A stretch of 58,375 nt of DNA from Akkermansiaceae bacterium (GCA_903934285.1 CAIZNN010000215.1:1-58375); one strand, 5' to 3'; positions 34,022 through 43,373 are shown, counted from the stretch's first letter. Made by a program: numbers and translations. The notes: a model not told the origin generated them from the letters alone.

Positions 34022-35089
34022 ATGGAACTCCAAGGAAAGCCGGATTTTGCCCAGGCCATGCGCCGTCTCGACGCGTGGTTTGCCCATGACATGATTGACC
34101 GGCCGCCGGTGCGTTTTGCCGAGCACAACGCCGAGTTTTGCGTGTCGCAGACGCTGGCGGGGCGCTCGTGGCCGGACCTGCGCGCGCGCTGGTTCGACGC
34201 CGAATATCAGGTCGACTTGTTTGTGGAATCGCTGCGCGGGCGCACGTTTCACGGCGAGACGTTTCCGGTGTTCTGGCCGAATCTCGGCCCTAACATCTAT
34301 GCCGCGTTTCACGGCGGGGATCTGGAGTTTGGTGAAGTCACCTCCTGGATCGACCATTGCGTGGCGGACCGGGCGGATTTGCAGCGGCTGAAGTTCAGCC
34401 ACGACAATCTTTATTTCCGCAAAATCGAGCAACTCATGCGCGCCGGCTTCGCCCAATGTGCCGGCCGCTTCCTGGTGGGTTATACCGATCTGCACGGCAG
34501 TCTCGATTGCGTGGCGGACTGGCGCGACCCGCAGGAGTTATGCTTCGACATTGTGGATCGCCCGGAAATGGTCCACGAGATGCTCGAACTCGCCAATGCG
34601 AACTTCCTGCCCGTCTACGATCACTTCGACGCCATGCTCAAGGCGCAGGGCCAGCTGTCGGTCACCTGGATGGGCATTCCGGCGCGCGGCAAAATGCACA
34701 TTCCGAGTTGTGATTTCACCAACATGGTCTCCACCGATATCTTCGACGAGTTCTATCTGCCGTCTTTGCTGCGCGAAACCAAGCACATGAGCCACAACAT
34801 CTTCCACGTCGATGGCAAGGGCATGCTGCGCCATCTCGATAGAATCCTGGCGGTGCCGGAAATCCAGGCCATCCAGTGGGTGCATGGCGTCGGCGAGGAC
34901 GCGCCAATCATGCAGTGGCTGCCGGTCATCCGCCGGATCCAGGCCGCCGGCAAGGGCGTGATCATCGACCTCCAACTCCACGAGCTCGAGGGGTGCATCG
35001 CCGCGCTCAAACCGGAAGGGCTCTATCTGTGTCTCGCCGCCGAGGAAAAAGACCAGCCCGCCATCCTCAAGCGCCTGGAAAAATGGTAG
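34022..35089 (+). CDS. Uroporphyrinogen decarboxylase-like (URO-D fold) protein
   Basis: A 355-residue protein of the URO-D-like superfamily, which includes heme-pathway decarboxylases and corrinoid methyltransferases. Visible features are VADWRDPQELCFDIVDRPEMVHEML, a central WMGIPARGKMHIPSCDF, and HNIFHVDGKGMLRHLD near the barrel mouth. The N-terminal heme-pathway signature of HemE is absent, so this is not hemE. Proteins of this sort are frequent in verrucomicrobial sugar clusters with unknown function, which fits its pairing with the sugar porter. Confidence 0.7.
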   Translation: MELQGKPDFAQAMRRLDAWFAHDMIDRPPVRFAEHNAEFCVSQTLAGRSWPDLRARWFDAEYQVDLFVESLRGRTFHGETFPVFWPNLGPNIYAAFHGGDLEFGEVTSWIDHCVADRADLQRLKFSHDNLYFRKIEQLMRAGFAQCAGRFLVGYTDLHGSLDCVADWRDPQELCFDIVDRPEMVHEMLELANANFLPVYDHFDAMLKAQGQLSVTWMGIPARGKMHIPSCDFTNMVSTDIFDEFYLPSLLRETKHMSHNIFHVDGKGMLRHLDRILAVPEIQAIQWVHGVGEDAPIMQWLPVIRRIQAAGKGVIIDLQLHELEGCIAALKPEGLYLCLAAEEKDQPAILKRLEKW

Positions 35090-35140
35090 GCGCAAAACCG
35101 TCCCCGCCAGCCCGGGCCATGCCCTGACGCCGCGGCCCGC

Positions 35141-36637
35141 TCAGCGGCGGGCTTCCCGCCAATCATTGAAGGCGCCGCCAAGCCGGGTGAGCAGGTCGCT
35201 GGGTGTTAGGGATTGCTCGGACGCCGCGCGCCCGGTGAGGGCGAGTTCGGCCGCCCGCCCGCAGAGCCAGGCGGCAGTGGCGGCGGCGGCCACGGCGGGC
35301 AGACCGGCGGCGAGTTGGGCGCCTAACACCCCGGCCAGCAAATCGCCCTGGCCGCCGGTGGCCATGGCGGGGCTGCCGGTGGCATTGCACCACAGCGGGT
35401 CGCCGTGGCGGGTTACGAGCGAGCGGCAGCCTTTCAGCAGCAGCGTCACCGGATGGCGGGCGACAAAGAGCCGCGCCGCCGTCTCGCGCGGCAGGTCCGC
35501 AAGGTCGGGCGCAAGGCGCCGGAACTCGCCGGGATGCGGGGTGAGCACCTGGGTGTCCCGGAGCCGGTCGAGCAAGCCGTGCCGCGCCAGAAAGTTCAGC
35601 GCGTCGGCATCCAACACGGCGGGCATCGGGGCACGATCTAACAACTCCACCATGCCTGCGGCAAACGCGCCGGCCACCGCGCCAAGGCCGGGGCCGATGA
35701 CGAGGGCGTCGGGCGCGTCTTCTAACATTTCAAGCGGGTTTGCGCAAGCGCGCACGATGATTTCGCAGGGGCACTTGGCGGCAATCACGGGCGCGGCAGC
35801 GGGCGGGGCATACAGCACGATCAAGCCGGCACCGCCGCGCAAGGCGCCGCTGGCGGCCAGCACGGCCGCGCCGGTGTAGGCGGCGGAACCGGCGAGGAGA
35901 TGGACCCGCCCGGCCATGCCCTTGTGGAAATCAAACGGCCGCGGCGCTTTGCCGGCCCCCATCGCCAGCGGCGAGATCAATTCGAGGTCGCCACCCGGCG
36001 GCGGGCTCAGCGGCTCGAGCGGGACCACCGCCAGCGCGCCGGTGGCGGGCGCCGCCGTTGCTGTTAGCAGCCCGCGTTTCGCCGCGCCGATCATGAAGGT
36101 CACATCGGCCGTCACCGCGCCGGCGCAGCAGGCGCCGGTGTCTGGATCCACGCCCGACGGCAGGTCCACGGCGGCCACGCGCGCCCCGGCGTGTTGGCGC
36201 AGGTAGGCCATTTCGCCGGCCAGGGCGGCGAGCGGCTCGCGCAGCGCGCCGCTGGCGCCGAGGCCGAGCAGTCCGTCTAGCAGAACCAGCGGACGCCGCA
36301 GCGCGCCCCAATCCGGCGCATTTTCCAACAATGACGGGGGCGCTGGGTCCTGCCACTGCGCGCGGGTGAGCGGTGCCCAATCCTGGACCGGGTGGGCGGC
36401 GCGGGCGGCGGTGTGCCAGCCGTAGTCGCGCTCTAACACCCGCATGGCGACGATGGCATCGCCGGCGTTGTGGCCTTTCCCGAGATAGCCGATGAGGGTG
36501 CCGGGAGTCGGGAAAAACGCCGCCAAGGCGTGGCCGAGGCGTTGGCCGGCGAGGGTGAGCAGGCGGGCCTCCGACCAGCCGTTAGCCGCCGCCCGCGCCT
36601 CCAGCGCCCGCATTTCCGCTGTTGTTACCGCGCCCAT
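35141..36637 (-). CDS. nnr: Bifunctional NAD(P)HX epimerase/dehydratase
   Basis: A 498-residue metabolite-repair enzyme. Residues 1-210 are the NAD(P)HX epimerase (YjeF_N) with GYLGKGHNAGDAIVAM and DLPSGVDPDTG. Residues 215-498 are the ADP-dependent dehydratase with GSAAYTGAAVLAASGALRGG, VIGPGLG, LTPHPGEFRRL and GGQGDLLAGVLGA. The epimerase phosphate loop is GKGHNAGDA where many family members have GNGNNGGDG, a variation to note. It converges with the URO-D-like gene; a small GCCCGC/GCGGGC hairpin overlaps its stop but has no T-run. Confidence 0.92.
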   Translation of the reverse strand: MGAVTTAEMRALEARAAANGWSEARLLTLAGQRLGHALAAFFPTPGTLIGYLGKGHNAGDAIVAMRVLERDYGWHTAARAAHPVQDWAPLTRAQWQDPAPPSLLENAPDWGALRRPLVLLDGLLGLGASGALREPLAALAGEMAYLRQHAGARVAAVDLPSGVDPDTGACCAGAVTADVTFMIGAAKRGLLTATAAPATGALAVVPLEPLSPPPGGDLELISPLAMGAGKAPRPFDFHKGMAGRVHLLAGSAAYTGAAVLAASGALRGGAGLIVLYAPPAAAPVIAAKCPCEIIVRACANPLEMLEDAPDALVIGPGLGAVAGAFAAGMVELLDRAPMPAVLDADALNFLARHGLLDRLRDTQVLTPHPGEFRRLAPDLADLPRETAARLFVARHPVTLLLKGCRSLVTRHGDPLWCNATGSPAMATGGQGDLLAGVLGAQLAAGLPAVAAAATAAWLCGRAAELALTGRAASEQSLTPSDLLTRLGGAFNDWREARR

Positions 36638-36768
36638 GGCAGGACTCTAGCGCATCGCGGTGGCCGTGGGCAGCGGAAAATTCTCACTGGCTACACGGGG
36701 AGTCAGCGCTGGTGGCATTGCATTGGTGCTGGCAAAGCGCCGCGGCGCGTGTATGGGTTGGCTGCGCA

Positions 36769-36981
36769 GTGAATTTCGATCCGTACAACATCCTGGCCGG
36801 GCTGATTTTCGGGACCCTCGGGCTGGGGGCGTTTTCCTACGGCAGGAAGCTCGAATTGTGGCAGCCGGTCACGCTCGGCTTGTGCCTGATGATTTACCCG
36901 TATTTATTCAGCAACCCGTGGTTGGTGTGGGGGATTGGGGTCGGCTTGTTGGTGGCGCTGTGGTTCTACCACGACGAGTGA
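36769..36981 (+). CDS. Small two-helix membrane protein
   Basis: A 70-residue protein, GTG start at 36769 giving MNFDPYNILAGLIFGTLGLG. Two helices are separated by a short basic loop (YGRKLELWQP) and the end is YHDE. This matches a widespread small family loosely annotated as 'amino acid transport protein' without evidence of transport. The longer frame upstream is not protein-like. It precedes pssA by 72 bp. Confidence 0.72.
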   Translation: MNFDPYNILAGLIFGTLGLGAFSYGRKLELWQPVTLGLCLMIYPYLFSNPWLVWGIGVGLLVALWFYHDE

Positions 36982-37053
36982 GCCCGCCGGCACTTTGCAA
37001 CTGCGGTGAAATTGGGCTGTTTTTTTGCCGGGTGTGTGCGATGCTTGCCGCGC

Positions 37054-37953
37054 ATGGCGAGACAACGCGATCCGGACGAGCCGAAAATCTACTTTTTGCC
37101 CAATCTGATGACGGCAGGCAATTTGGCCTGTGGGTTTTTCGCGGTATTGATGATTTTCAGGGGGCTGATCGAGGTGCAGATTCAGGCGCAAAAAATGCCG
37201 GGCGGGCTGCCGCTGCCTGCCAAGGAGTACTTCGAGATATCGCGGATCTACTACGAATACGCGATTCTGCTCATTTTCGGTTCGTGTTTGTTTGACCTGT
37301 TGGATGGCCGGCTGGCGCGTTTGGGCGGGCATGATTCGCCGTTCGGGCGCGAGTTTGATTCGTTGGCGGATATCGTGTCGTTCGGGATGGCGCCGGCGAT
37401 GTTAGTGTCCAAGGCGGTGTTGTTTCCGCTAGGCGACGTCGGGTGGGGGATTGCCTTTGTCTATCTGCTGTGCGGGGCGATGCGCCTGGCGCGCTTCAAC
37501 TGCCTTGCGGCGCTGCCCAAGAAGCCGGGCGCGTCGACGGACTTTCGAGGCATTCCGATTCCGATGGCCGCCGGGTTCATTGCGTCGCTGACGTTTTTGA
37601 TCATTCAGATTTACGACAATGACCGCGAACTCGGCCCCTGGAAATACGCGCTGGCCGGGGCCATGCTCGGCCTGTCGTGGCTGATGATCAGCGACGTGCG
37701 TTATCCGAGTTTCAAAAAAGTCGGTTGGCGCACCCGCGGCACCTTGGGCGCGCTGGTCATCGCCGCGCTGATTCTGGTGCTGGCGGTGAAATTCCACTAC
37801 ATTACCCCGGTGGTGGTGTTCAGCACTTACCTCATCTATGGCTTGATTCGCCCGTGGCTATCCCAAGCCTGGCGCAAGGAAATCGAGGTGGAGGCGGCCA
37901 GCGAGGCCGAAGATGATGAGGATGAGGATGAGGATGAGGGCGCGCCGCAGTAA
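37054..37953 (+). CDS. pssA: CDP-diacylglycerol-serine O-phosphatidyltransferase
   Basis: A 299-residue membrane enzyme making phosphatidylserine, the precursor of phosphatidylethanolamine. The CDP-alcohol phosphotransferase motif is complete: D84-G85, A88-R89, G98, D102 and D106 within DLLDGRLARLGG and GREFDSLADIVSFG. About eight helices are predicted. The ATG at 37054 leads directly into the family start (PKIYFLPNLMTAGNLACGF). The C-terminus is an acidic tail encoded by a GATGAG hexamer repeat (37913-37935) that may be unstable. Confidence 0.93.
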   Translation: MARQRDPDEPKIYFLPNLMTAGNLACGFFAVLMIFRGLIEVQIQAQKMPGGLPLPAKEYFEISRIYYEYAILLIFGSCLFDLLDGRLARLGGHDSPFGREFDSLADIVSFGMAPAMLVSKAVLFPLGDVGWGIAFVYLLCGAMRLARFNCLAALPKKPGASTDFRGIPIPMAAGFIASLTFLIIQIYDNDRELGPWKYALAGAMLGLSWLMISDVRYPSFKKVGWRTRGTLGALVIAALILVLAVKFHYITPVVVFSTYLIYGLIRPWLSQAWRKEIEVEAASEAEDDEDEDEDEGAPQ

Positions 37954-37971
37954 ACCAACTCAGCACCAGCC

Positions 37972-39156
37972 ATGTCTGACACCACCTTCCGCTCGCATGC
38001 CCCCGGTTATTGGCCGGCGGAGGCCATGCACCATTGGAATGAGGCGCGCTGGCAGCTGCGCAACCGGGTCGATTCGCTGGCCGATCTGGAAGCGCGGTTG
38101 AATCTATCCGATGTGGAGCGCGCCGGGGTGCTGCTGGCCGGCAACAAGCTGGCGATGTCGATCACCCCGCATTTTTTCAATTTGATAGACCGGGATGATC
38201 CGGGTTGTCCGATCCGGCGGCAAGTCATTCCGCGCCTTGAGGAAGGCTGGAGTGCGCCCGAAGAGTATAGCGATCCATGCGGCGAGGACGCCCACATGCC
38301 GGTGCCCGGATTGGTCCACCGCTATCCGGACCGGGTGTTGTTTTTAGTGACCGACCGCTGCGCCTCATACTGCCGCTATTGCACACGCTCGCGGGTCGTG
38401 TCCGGCGTGGGTGAGCAACATTTGGAAACCCAGTGGGAAGCGGCGTTCAAGTACCTCGAAGGCACGCCGCAAGTGCGCGACGTGCTGCTATCCGGGGGCG
38501 ATCCGCTGGTGTTTTCCGATGAGCGGCTCGACCGCATTCTCACCCGCTTGCGGGCCATTCCGCACATTGAGTTTTTGCGCATCGGCTCGCGCATTCCGAT
38601 CTTCATGCCGCAGCGGATCACCCCCGGGTTGTGTGCGATGTTGAAAAAGCATCACCCGTTGTTCCTGTCCATTCACACCAATCATCCACGCGAGTTGACC
38701 TCCGAGGTGCGCGACGCCCTTGGCTTGCTGGCGGATGCGGGCATTCCGCTGGGCAACCAAACGGTGCTGCTGCGCGGCGTCAATGACTCGGTGGCAGTCC
38801 AGAAATCCTTGCTCCACAAGTTGCTCATGTGCCGCGTGCGGCCGTATTACCTCTATCAATGCGACCTGATCAACGGGTCCTCCCACCTGCGCACGCCGGT
38901 GGCCGACGGCATTGCCATCATTGACGGCCTGCGCGGCCACACCACCGGTTACGCCATCCCGCAATTCGTGATTGACGGACCCGGCGGCGGCGGAAAAATC
39001 CCGCTCAACCCGCAATACATCATTGATACCACCCCCGGGAAGGTCACCCTGCGCAACTACGAGGGCGCGGTGTTTGAATACCCCGATCCTTCGCCCATGC
39101 CGCCCGCCGTCCGCCACCGCCTCCTCGCCCAAAGCCATCAGCCGCAGGGCGTGTGA
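37972..39156 (+). CDS. KamA-family radical SAM aminomutase
   Basis: A 394-residue radical SAM/PLP enzyme of the lysine 2,3-aminomutase family. The SAM cluster is C130, C134 and C137 (CASYCRYCTRSR). LSGGDPLVF is the SAM-binding GGD motif. The PLP lysine should be in GGGGKIPLNPQY. It is longer than EpmB, the aminomutase acting on elongation factor P, and fits the free-amino-acid class, though lysine specificity is not certain. It ends 1 bp before malQ, suggesting one transcript with no obvious metabolic link. Confidence 0.87.
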   Translation: MSDTTFRSHAPGYWPAEAMHHWNEARWQLRNRVDSLADLEARLNLSDVERAGVLLAGNKLAMSITPHFFNLIDRDDPGCPIRRQVIPRLEEGWSAPEEYSDPCGEDAHMPVPGLVHRYPDRVLFLVTDRCASYCRYCTRSRVVSGVGEQHLETQWEAAFKYLEGTPQVRDVLLSGGDPLVFSDERLDRILTRLRAIPHIEFLRIGSRIPIFMPQRITPGLCAMLKKHHPLFLSIHTNHPRELTSEVRDALGLLADAGIPLGNQTVLLRGVNDSVAVQKSLLHKLLMCRVRPYYLYQCDLINGSSHLRTPVADGIAIIDGLRGHTTGYAIPQFVIDGPGGGGKIPLNPQYIIDTTPGKVTLRNYEGAVFEYPDPSPMPPAVRHRLLAQSHQPQGV

Positions 39157-39157
39157 A

Positions 39158-40930
39158 ATGACGGTTTACGAACTGCCGCATTCTGCCAGTATCCCGCCCG
39201 TGCCGTCCTCTGCTAAACGAACCTCCGGTATCCTCCTCCCTGCCTTTTCGCCGCGGCGCAAGGGCGATCTCGGGATTGGCGACACCCTCGCCTTGCGCGA
39301 GTGGGTCGATTGGGCCGCGGAACATCAGGTCGGATTCCTCCAACTCCTGCCCATCAATGAAAACGGCGTGGAGGAATGCCCCTACAGCGCCATTTCCTCC
39401 ATCGCGCTGGATCCAATCTATCTGGCCATCGAGGCCACCGAAATCCCTGGCCTCAGCGCGGCGGATGTCGCCAACGCCCGCCTCAACCTGGCCGATGCAA
39501 GAGCCGCCAGCCTCGTCGATTACCCGGCGGTGCGGCGGGCCAAGCGGAATTTGTTAGAACTGGCGTGGTCGCGCTTTGAGGATGCTGCCGCGGCGCAGCG
39601 CGAGGATTTGGCGCGCTTTGGGCGTGAGCAAAGCGGCTGGCTCGACGAGTACTGTCAGTTTCGCTGGCTGATGGAATGGCACGGCGAGGCGCTCACCTGG
39701 GACCAATGGCCCGAGTCGTGTCAGACCCCGGACAAGGCGCGCGCCTTTCTGGCCGAGCAACAGGCGCTGGATGGCGCGACGGTCGCCTATCGGCTCGGCT
39801 ATTACGCCTTCGTCCAATGGCTCTGTTTCAGCCAATGGCGGGCGCTGCGCGCCCATGCCGACAGCCGCGGCGTGAAGCTGATGGGCGACGTGCCCATCGG
39901 CGTCAGTTGGCATTCCAGCGACGCGTTTTTCGGGCGCGATTCGTTTCATCTCGATTGGTGGGGTGGTTCGCCGCCTGAAAGCATGTTCCTCCACGACGAG
40001 TTTCTCCAGCGATGGGGGCAAAACTGGGGCATTCCGCTGTATCGCTGGGATGAGATGGAGGCGCAGGGTTTTCCATGGTGGAAACAACGCATCCGCCGCC
40101 TCACCGAGATTTTCCAAATCTTCCGCATCGATCATATCCTCGGGTTCTATCGCATTTATGCCTTCCCGTGGCGGCCGGAACGCAATGCCGAATTCACCCA
40201 CCTCAACCACGATCAAGCCGCCGCCCTCACTGGCGGCCGCTTGCCGCGCTGGTTCATGCGCCCCGACGACACCGACGAGAACAGGGCGGCCAACCGCCGC
40301 GATGGTGATGTGCGCCTGCGCGCCCTCGTCGAAGCCGCCGGCGCTAACGAAATTATCGCCGAAGACCTCGGCTGGGTGCCGGATTATGTGCGGCCGCACC
40401 TGGCCGGGTTAGGGATTGCCGGGTTCCGCATCCCGCATTGGGATTGCAACGAGCAGGGCCACCCGCTGCCCGGCAATTTGTTCCCGGAATGCAGTTTTGC
40501 CACCTATTCCACTCATGATCACGACCCGCTGGGTGCGGTCTGGAACGCCTGCCAAGGCGCCGCGACGCGCCACCACGGCCACCATTCTAACAAGGAAGAG
40601 GCGGACGCCGCGCGCGGCGCCAGCCATGCGCTGGGAATTCTGGCGGAATTTGGCGGCATTCCCAAGCCCGCCGACGGCTTTTGGCCGCGCTTCAGCGACG
40701 GGCTGCAATGGCGGCTCATCAAGATGCTTTTCGCCTCGAATTCCCGCTACGTGGCCCTGATGGTCACCGAGCTCTTCGGCCTCGAGGCGCGCATCAACCG
40801 CCCCGGCACCCGCGGCGGCGACAACTGGCGCTTCCGGCTGCCCTGGACCCTAACGGAGATCCGGGCCGATTCCGCGCTCACTGCCGCCGGCACCAAGCTG
40901 GCCTCCATCATCGGGATCACCCGCCGGTAA
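39158..40930 (+). CDS. malQ: 4-alpha-glucanotransferase (GH77)
   Basis: A 590-residue amylomaltase that disproportionates alpha-1,4-glucans in maltose/glycogen metabolism. The catalytic nucleophile Asp is in FRIDHILGFYR, the acid/base Glu in IIAEDLGWVPD, and the transition-state Asp in STHDHDPLG. The N-terminus (SGILLPAFSPRRKGDLGIGD) is the family opening with an altered loop. The ATG at 39158 follows the previous stop by 1 bp; the longer frame overlaps kamA. Length is above the minimal ~500-residue bacterial form. Confidence 0.93.
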   Translation: MTVYELPHSASIPPVPSSAKRTSGILLPAFSPRRKGDLGIGDTLALREWVDWAAEHQVGFLQLLPINENGVEECPYSAISSIALDPIYLAIEATEIPGLSAADVANARLNLADARAASLVDYPAVRRAKRNLLELAWSRFEDAAAAQREDLARFGREQSGWLDEYCQFRWLMEWHGEALTWDQWPESCQTPDKARAFLAEQQALDGATVAYRLGYYAFVQWLCFSQWRALRAHADSRGVKLMGDVPIGVSWHSSDAFFGRDSFHLDWWGGSPPESMFLHDEFLQRWGQNWGIPLYRWDEMEAQGFPWWKQRIRRLTEIFQIFRIDHILGFYRIYAFPWRPERNAEFTHLNHDQAAALTGGRLPRWFMRPDDTDENRAANRRDGDVRLRALVEAAGANEIIAEDLGWVPDYVRPHLAGLGIAGFRIPHWDCNEQGHPLPGNLFPECSFATYSTHDHDPLGAVWNACQGAATRHHGHHSNKEEADAARGASHALGILAEFGGIPKPADGFWPRFSDGLQWRLIKMLFASNSRYVALMVTELFGLEARINRPGTRGGDNWRFRLPWTLTEIRADSALTAAGTKLASIIGITRR

Positions 40931-41061
40931 GACACAAGGTGCCGTAGGGCGGCGACGCAAGAGAATAAGCGGGGCGCGCCTGGCCCTGAGATGGTTACGT
41001 CTAAGGCTTGCACAACGGTCGGGAATGGGTATCATTGGTTCAAACCCGAACCTCCACTACC

Positions 41062-41442
41062 ATGAGCCAAACCGCCCCCAAAATCGTCGTCTATTTGAAA
41101 ACCTTCTGCGGCTGGAGCGAGGGCGTCCGCACCACGCTGCGCAAATACCATCTGGTCTACGAAGAAAAGGACGTCATCAAGAACCCCGCCTTCCGCTGGG
41201 AAATGGAGCAACGCAGCGGCCAGCCGCTCTGCCCGTGCGTCGAAGTGGATGGCCACATGCTCGTCGACGTCAGCGGGGAAGAAGTCGAAAAGTGGTTGAT
41301 CCAAAACGAATATGTGCGCAAACACGAAGTGGCGCCGGAGAACTCAAGCCGCAGCTTCCGCGCCGAACCCCCACCCAAGACCACCAGCCTGGGCAAAGCC
41401 CGGCTCCCGGGCAAATCCGGCAAAAGCCGGTTTTTCGACTGA
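41062..41442 (+). CDS. Glutaredoxin-like protein with a CGWS site
   Basis: A 126-residue thioredoxin-fold protein. Residues 7-88 are glutaredoxin-like, with the active site CGWS (a single redox Cys, monothiol type), a cis-Pro region in QPLCPCVEVDG, and DVSGEEVEKWL replacing the usual GGxDD glutathione motif. The tail from residue 95 is basic and disordered. The substitution of the GG motif means Fe-S carrier function cannot be assumed. It lies 53 bp before the sigma-factor gene. Confidence 0.78.
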   Translation: MSQTAPKIVVYLKTFCGWSEGVRTTLRKYHLVYEEKDVIKNPAFRWEMEQRSGQPLCPCVEVDGHMLVDVSGEEVEKWLIQNEYVRKHEVAPENSSRSFRAEPPPKTTSLGKARLPGKSGKSRFFD

Positions 41443-41495
41443 GCCGTGGGGAATTTCACAGACAAAGCCGCGGCGAGGTGGCATTTTCAACGTGG

Positions 41496-42026
41496 ATGGC
41501 GACGAACCCTGCGAGCATTTGGAAAGCCTGGCTGGCCACAAACGGTCCGCGGCTGCTGGTGTTTGCGCGTGGCTGGGGCAATTCGCAGCAAGATGCCGAG
41601 GATTTGTTGCAGGAGGCCATCCTGCGCCTGTGGCATTATCAGGAGGACAAGGGCGGCGGGCCGCCCGATCTGCCGCTGGTGTTTTCCACGATCCGCTTCT
41701 GCGGCCTCAACTTGCACCGCAGCGAGACGCGCCGTAAAAAGCGCGAGGAAGCCATTATCTATCTGAACGACTTTCAGGACGTCTGGCTCGATCCGGTGCT
41801 TGAGGATGACGAGGAGGCGCTGTTGCTGCGTGATGCGGTGGCCAATCTCAGTCCCAAACTGCGTGAGGTCGTCGTCATGAAAACCTGGGGCGGGCAGACA
41901 TTTTTGCAGATTTCCGAGGCGCTGGCGATTTCCCCCAATACCGCCGCCTCCCGCTACCGCTATGCCCTTGAACAACTGGCGCACGAGTTGCGCCGTCTGA
42001 AGGAGGCCCGCCATGCCAGCGCCTGA
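41496..42026 (+). CDS. Sigma-70-family (ECF-like) sigma factor
   Basis: A 176-residue protein with region 2 (FARGWGNSQQDAEDLLQEAILRLW) and region 4 (LRDAVANLSPKLREVVVMKTWGGQTFLQISEALAISPNTAASRYRYALEQL). It lacks regions 1 and 3, typical of ECF factors. The ATG at 41496 matches the family start. Its end overlaps the next gene by 14 bp, and that gene has the form of a membrane anti-sigma factor, so a sigma/anti-sigma pair is likely. Confidence 0.88.
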   Translation: MATNPASIWKAWLATNGPRLLVFARGWGNSQQDAEDLLQEAILRLWHYQEDKGGGPPDLPLVFSTIRFCGLNLHRSETRRKKREEAIIYLNDFQDVWLDPVLEDDEEALLLRDAVANLSPKLREVVVMKTWGGQTFLQISEALAISPNTAASRYRYALEQLAHELRRLKEARHASA

Positions 42027-42495
42027 CCCGATTGAAACCGCCCTGGCGCGGCTCATGCCGCCCGCCCTCAGCCAAGCCGGCCAGCGCGCGATTGACGCGA
42101 TGCTGGACGAACTCGCCGCTACGCTGCCGGAGCAAGAGGCGCAGCTGCCGGTCAAGCCGCGGTGGGTCCGCTGGCTGGCTTTGCCGCTTGGAATTGCCGC
42201 TGCGCTCGGCGCACTGGTGCTGCTCGGGCCGCAGTCGGCGCGGGTGAGCCCGCCGCTGGCAGTGGCGCGCCCAGCCGGCGTGGTTGAATCCGGGCTGGTG
42301 CTGGTGGGTGAGTCCGACCGGATTGAAGCGATGTCGGACGAAGGCTGGGTGGCCGACCCGGATGGAGCCGCGATGCAGGCGGTGCGCGTGCGGGTGGTGG
42401 AAGCCAACACCTTGCGCGATGAAGAAACCGGGATCGTGGTGCAGGTTTCCGATCCTCGGGAGGAGATGATTTTGACGCCTATTTCCGTGTTCTGA
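42013..42495 (+). CDS. Single-helix membrane protein, putative anti-sigma factor
   Basis: A 160-residue protein: cytoplasmic residues 1-50, one membrane helix (WLALPLGIAAALGALVLLG, about 55-73), and an outer part of ~85 residues. It starts inside the sigma gene with a strong ribosome site (AGGAGG at 42001-42006, six bases from the ATG). The genetic overlap and topology fit an anti-sigma factor. No zinc-binding anti-sigma motif (HxxxCxxC) is present, so the assignment rests on context. Confidence 0.65.
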   Translation: MPAPDPIETALARLMPPALSQAGQRAIDAMLDELAATLPEQEAQLPVKPRWVRWLALPLGIAAALGALVLLGPQSARVSPPLAVARPAGVVESGLVLVGESDRIEAMSDEGWVADPDGAAMQAVRVRVVEANTLRDEETGIVVQVSDPREEMILTPISVF

Positions 42496-42496
42496 G

Positions 42497-43300
42497 ATGC
42501 AACTTCACCACTCATTGTTGATCCTCGCCACGCTGGTTGTCACCTGCGTGGGGGAGGACGGCGCCACCAAAATGCCGCCGCTGGCACCGGCTCCAGGCGC
42601 TGCCGCACGCCCGAATGCCGCTTGGCTTGGCTGCAGCGTCCGCAAGCCCGATCCAGCCGGTGCGGCGCAGATTCCGAGCTTGCCACCGGGGGTCGGGTTC
42701 GTCATTCAAGCGGTCACCCCCGGCGGGCCGGCGGCTCTCGCCCAGCTCCAGCCGATGGATGTGTTGTGGAAATTCGGCGATCAACTCCTCGTCAACCAAG
42801 GGCAGCTGGCCACCTTGCTGGGCTTGGGCAAGCCGGGTGAGGAAGTCATGCTGGCGATTTTCCGGGCGGGCAAACCGGTGGCTATCAAGATCACGCTGGG
42901 TGAGGCCCCTGCCGACACCAGCGGGTTTTCCCGCGAGATGATTGATGCCGCCATCCTCCCCGACGGCGAGGAGATGCCGCGCACCAGGATCGTCACCATG
43001 CTGGATCGCACCGCCACCTACACCAATAGCGATGGCAAGGCGCTGGTGCGGCGCGACGGCGAGGGCTACAAAGTCGTCATCAGCGGCCCGGACACCAAAG
43101 TCATCTTTGACGGCACTCTCGGCGCGGATGGCAACCTCGAGAGCATCCCCGCCGATTGGCGCCGCCGCATCTGCGTCCTGCGCCGCAGCCTCGACCATGC
43201 GCTGGAAAGCCGCATCGTGCCGGTGCGGGCACCGCGGCCGCGAGTGGTTCCGCCGCCACCGCCCGCCGCTGGTGGCGCGCCGCCGCTCTCCAAACATTGA
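42497..43300 (+). CDS. Exported PDZ-domain protein
   Basis: A 267-residue protein with a signal peptide (1-20, HHSLLILATLVVTCVG) and a PDZ domain (about 60-135: PPGVGFVIQAVTPGGPAALAQLQPMDVLWKFGDQLL). A second beta-rich region has TYTNSDGKALVRRDGEGYK, and the tail is Pro-rich. No protease domain is present. It begins 1 bp after the putative anti-sigma gene. PDZ proteins regulate proteolysis of anti-sigma factors in other bacteria, so a sensory role is possible but unproven. Confidence 0.75.
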   Translation: MQLHHSLLILATLVVTCVGEDGATKMPPLAPAPGAAARPNAAWLGCSVRKPDPAGAAQIPSLPPGVGFVIQAVTPGGPAALAQLQPMDVLWKFGDQLLVNQGQLATLLGLGKPGEEVMLAIFRAGKPVAIKITLGEAPADTSGFSREMIDAAILPDGEEMPRTRIVTMLDRTATYTNSDGKALVRRDGEGYKVVISGPDTKVIFDGTLGADGNLESIPADWRRRICVLRRSLDHALESRIVPVRAPRPRVVPPPPPAAGGAPPLSKH

Positions 43301-43373
43301 GTTTGCCGGCGTCCTCGCATTTTTTACCGGGATTGCCTTGCGTTTTGTTGGTTGGCTTCCCATCTTCCGCCGC

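Noticed and set aside
34022..35089. hemE (uroporphyrinogen decarboxylase of heme synthesis)
   Set aside because: Same superfamily, but the N-terminal HemE signature is missing and the context is a sugar transporter rather than heme genes.
35131..35156. Terminator between the URO-D-like gene and nnr
   Set aside because: The GCCCGC/GCGGGC hairpin is short, overlaps the nnr stop codon and has no T-run on either strand.
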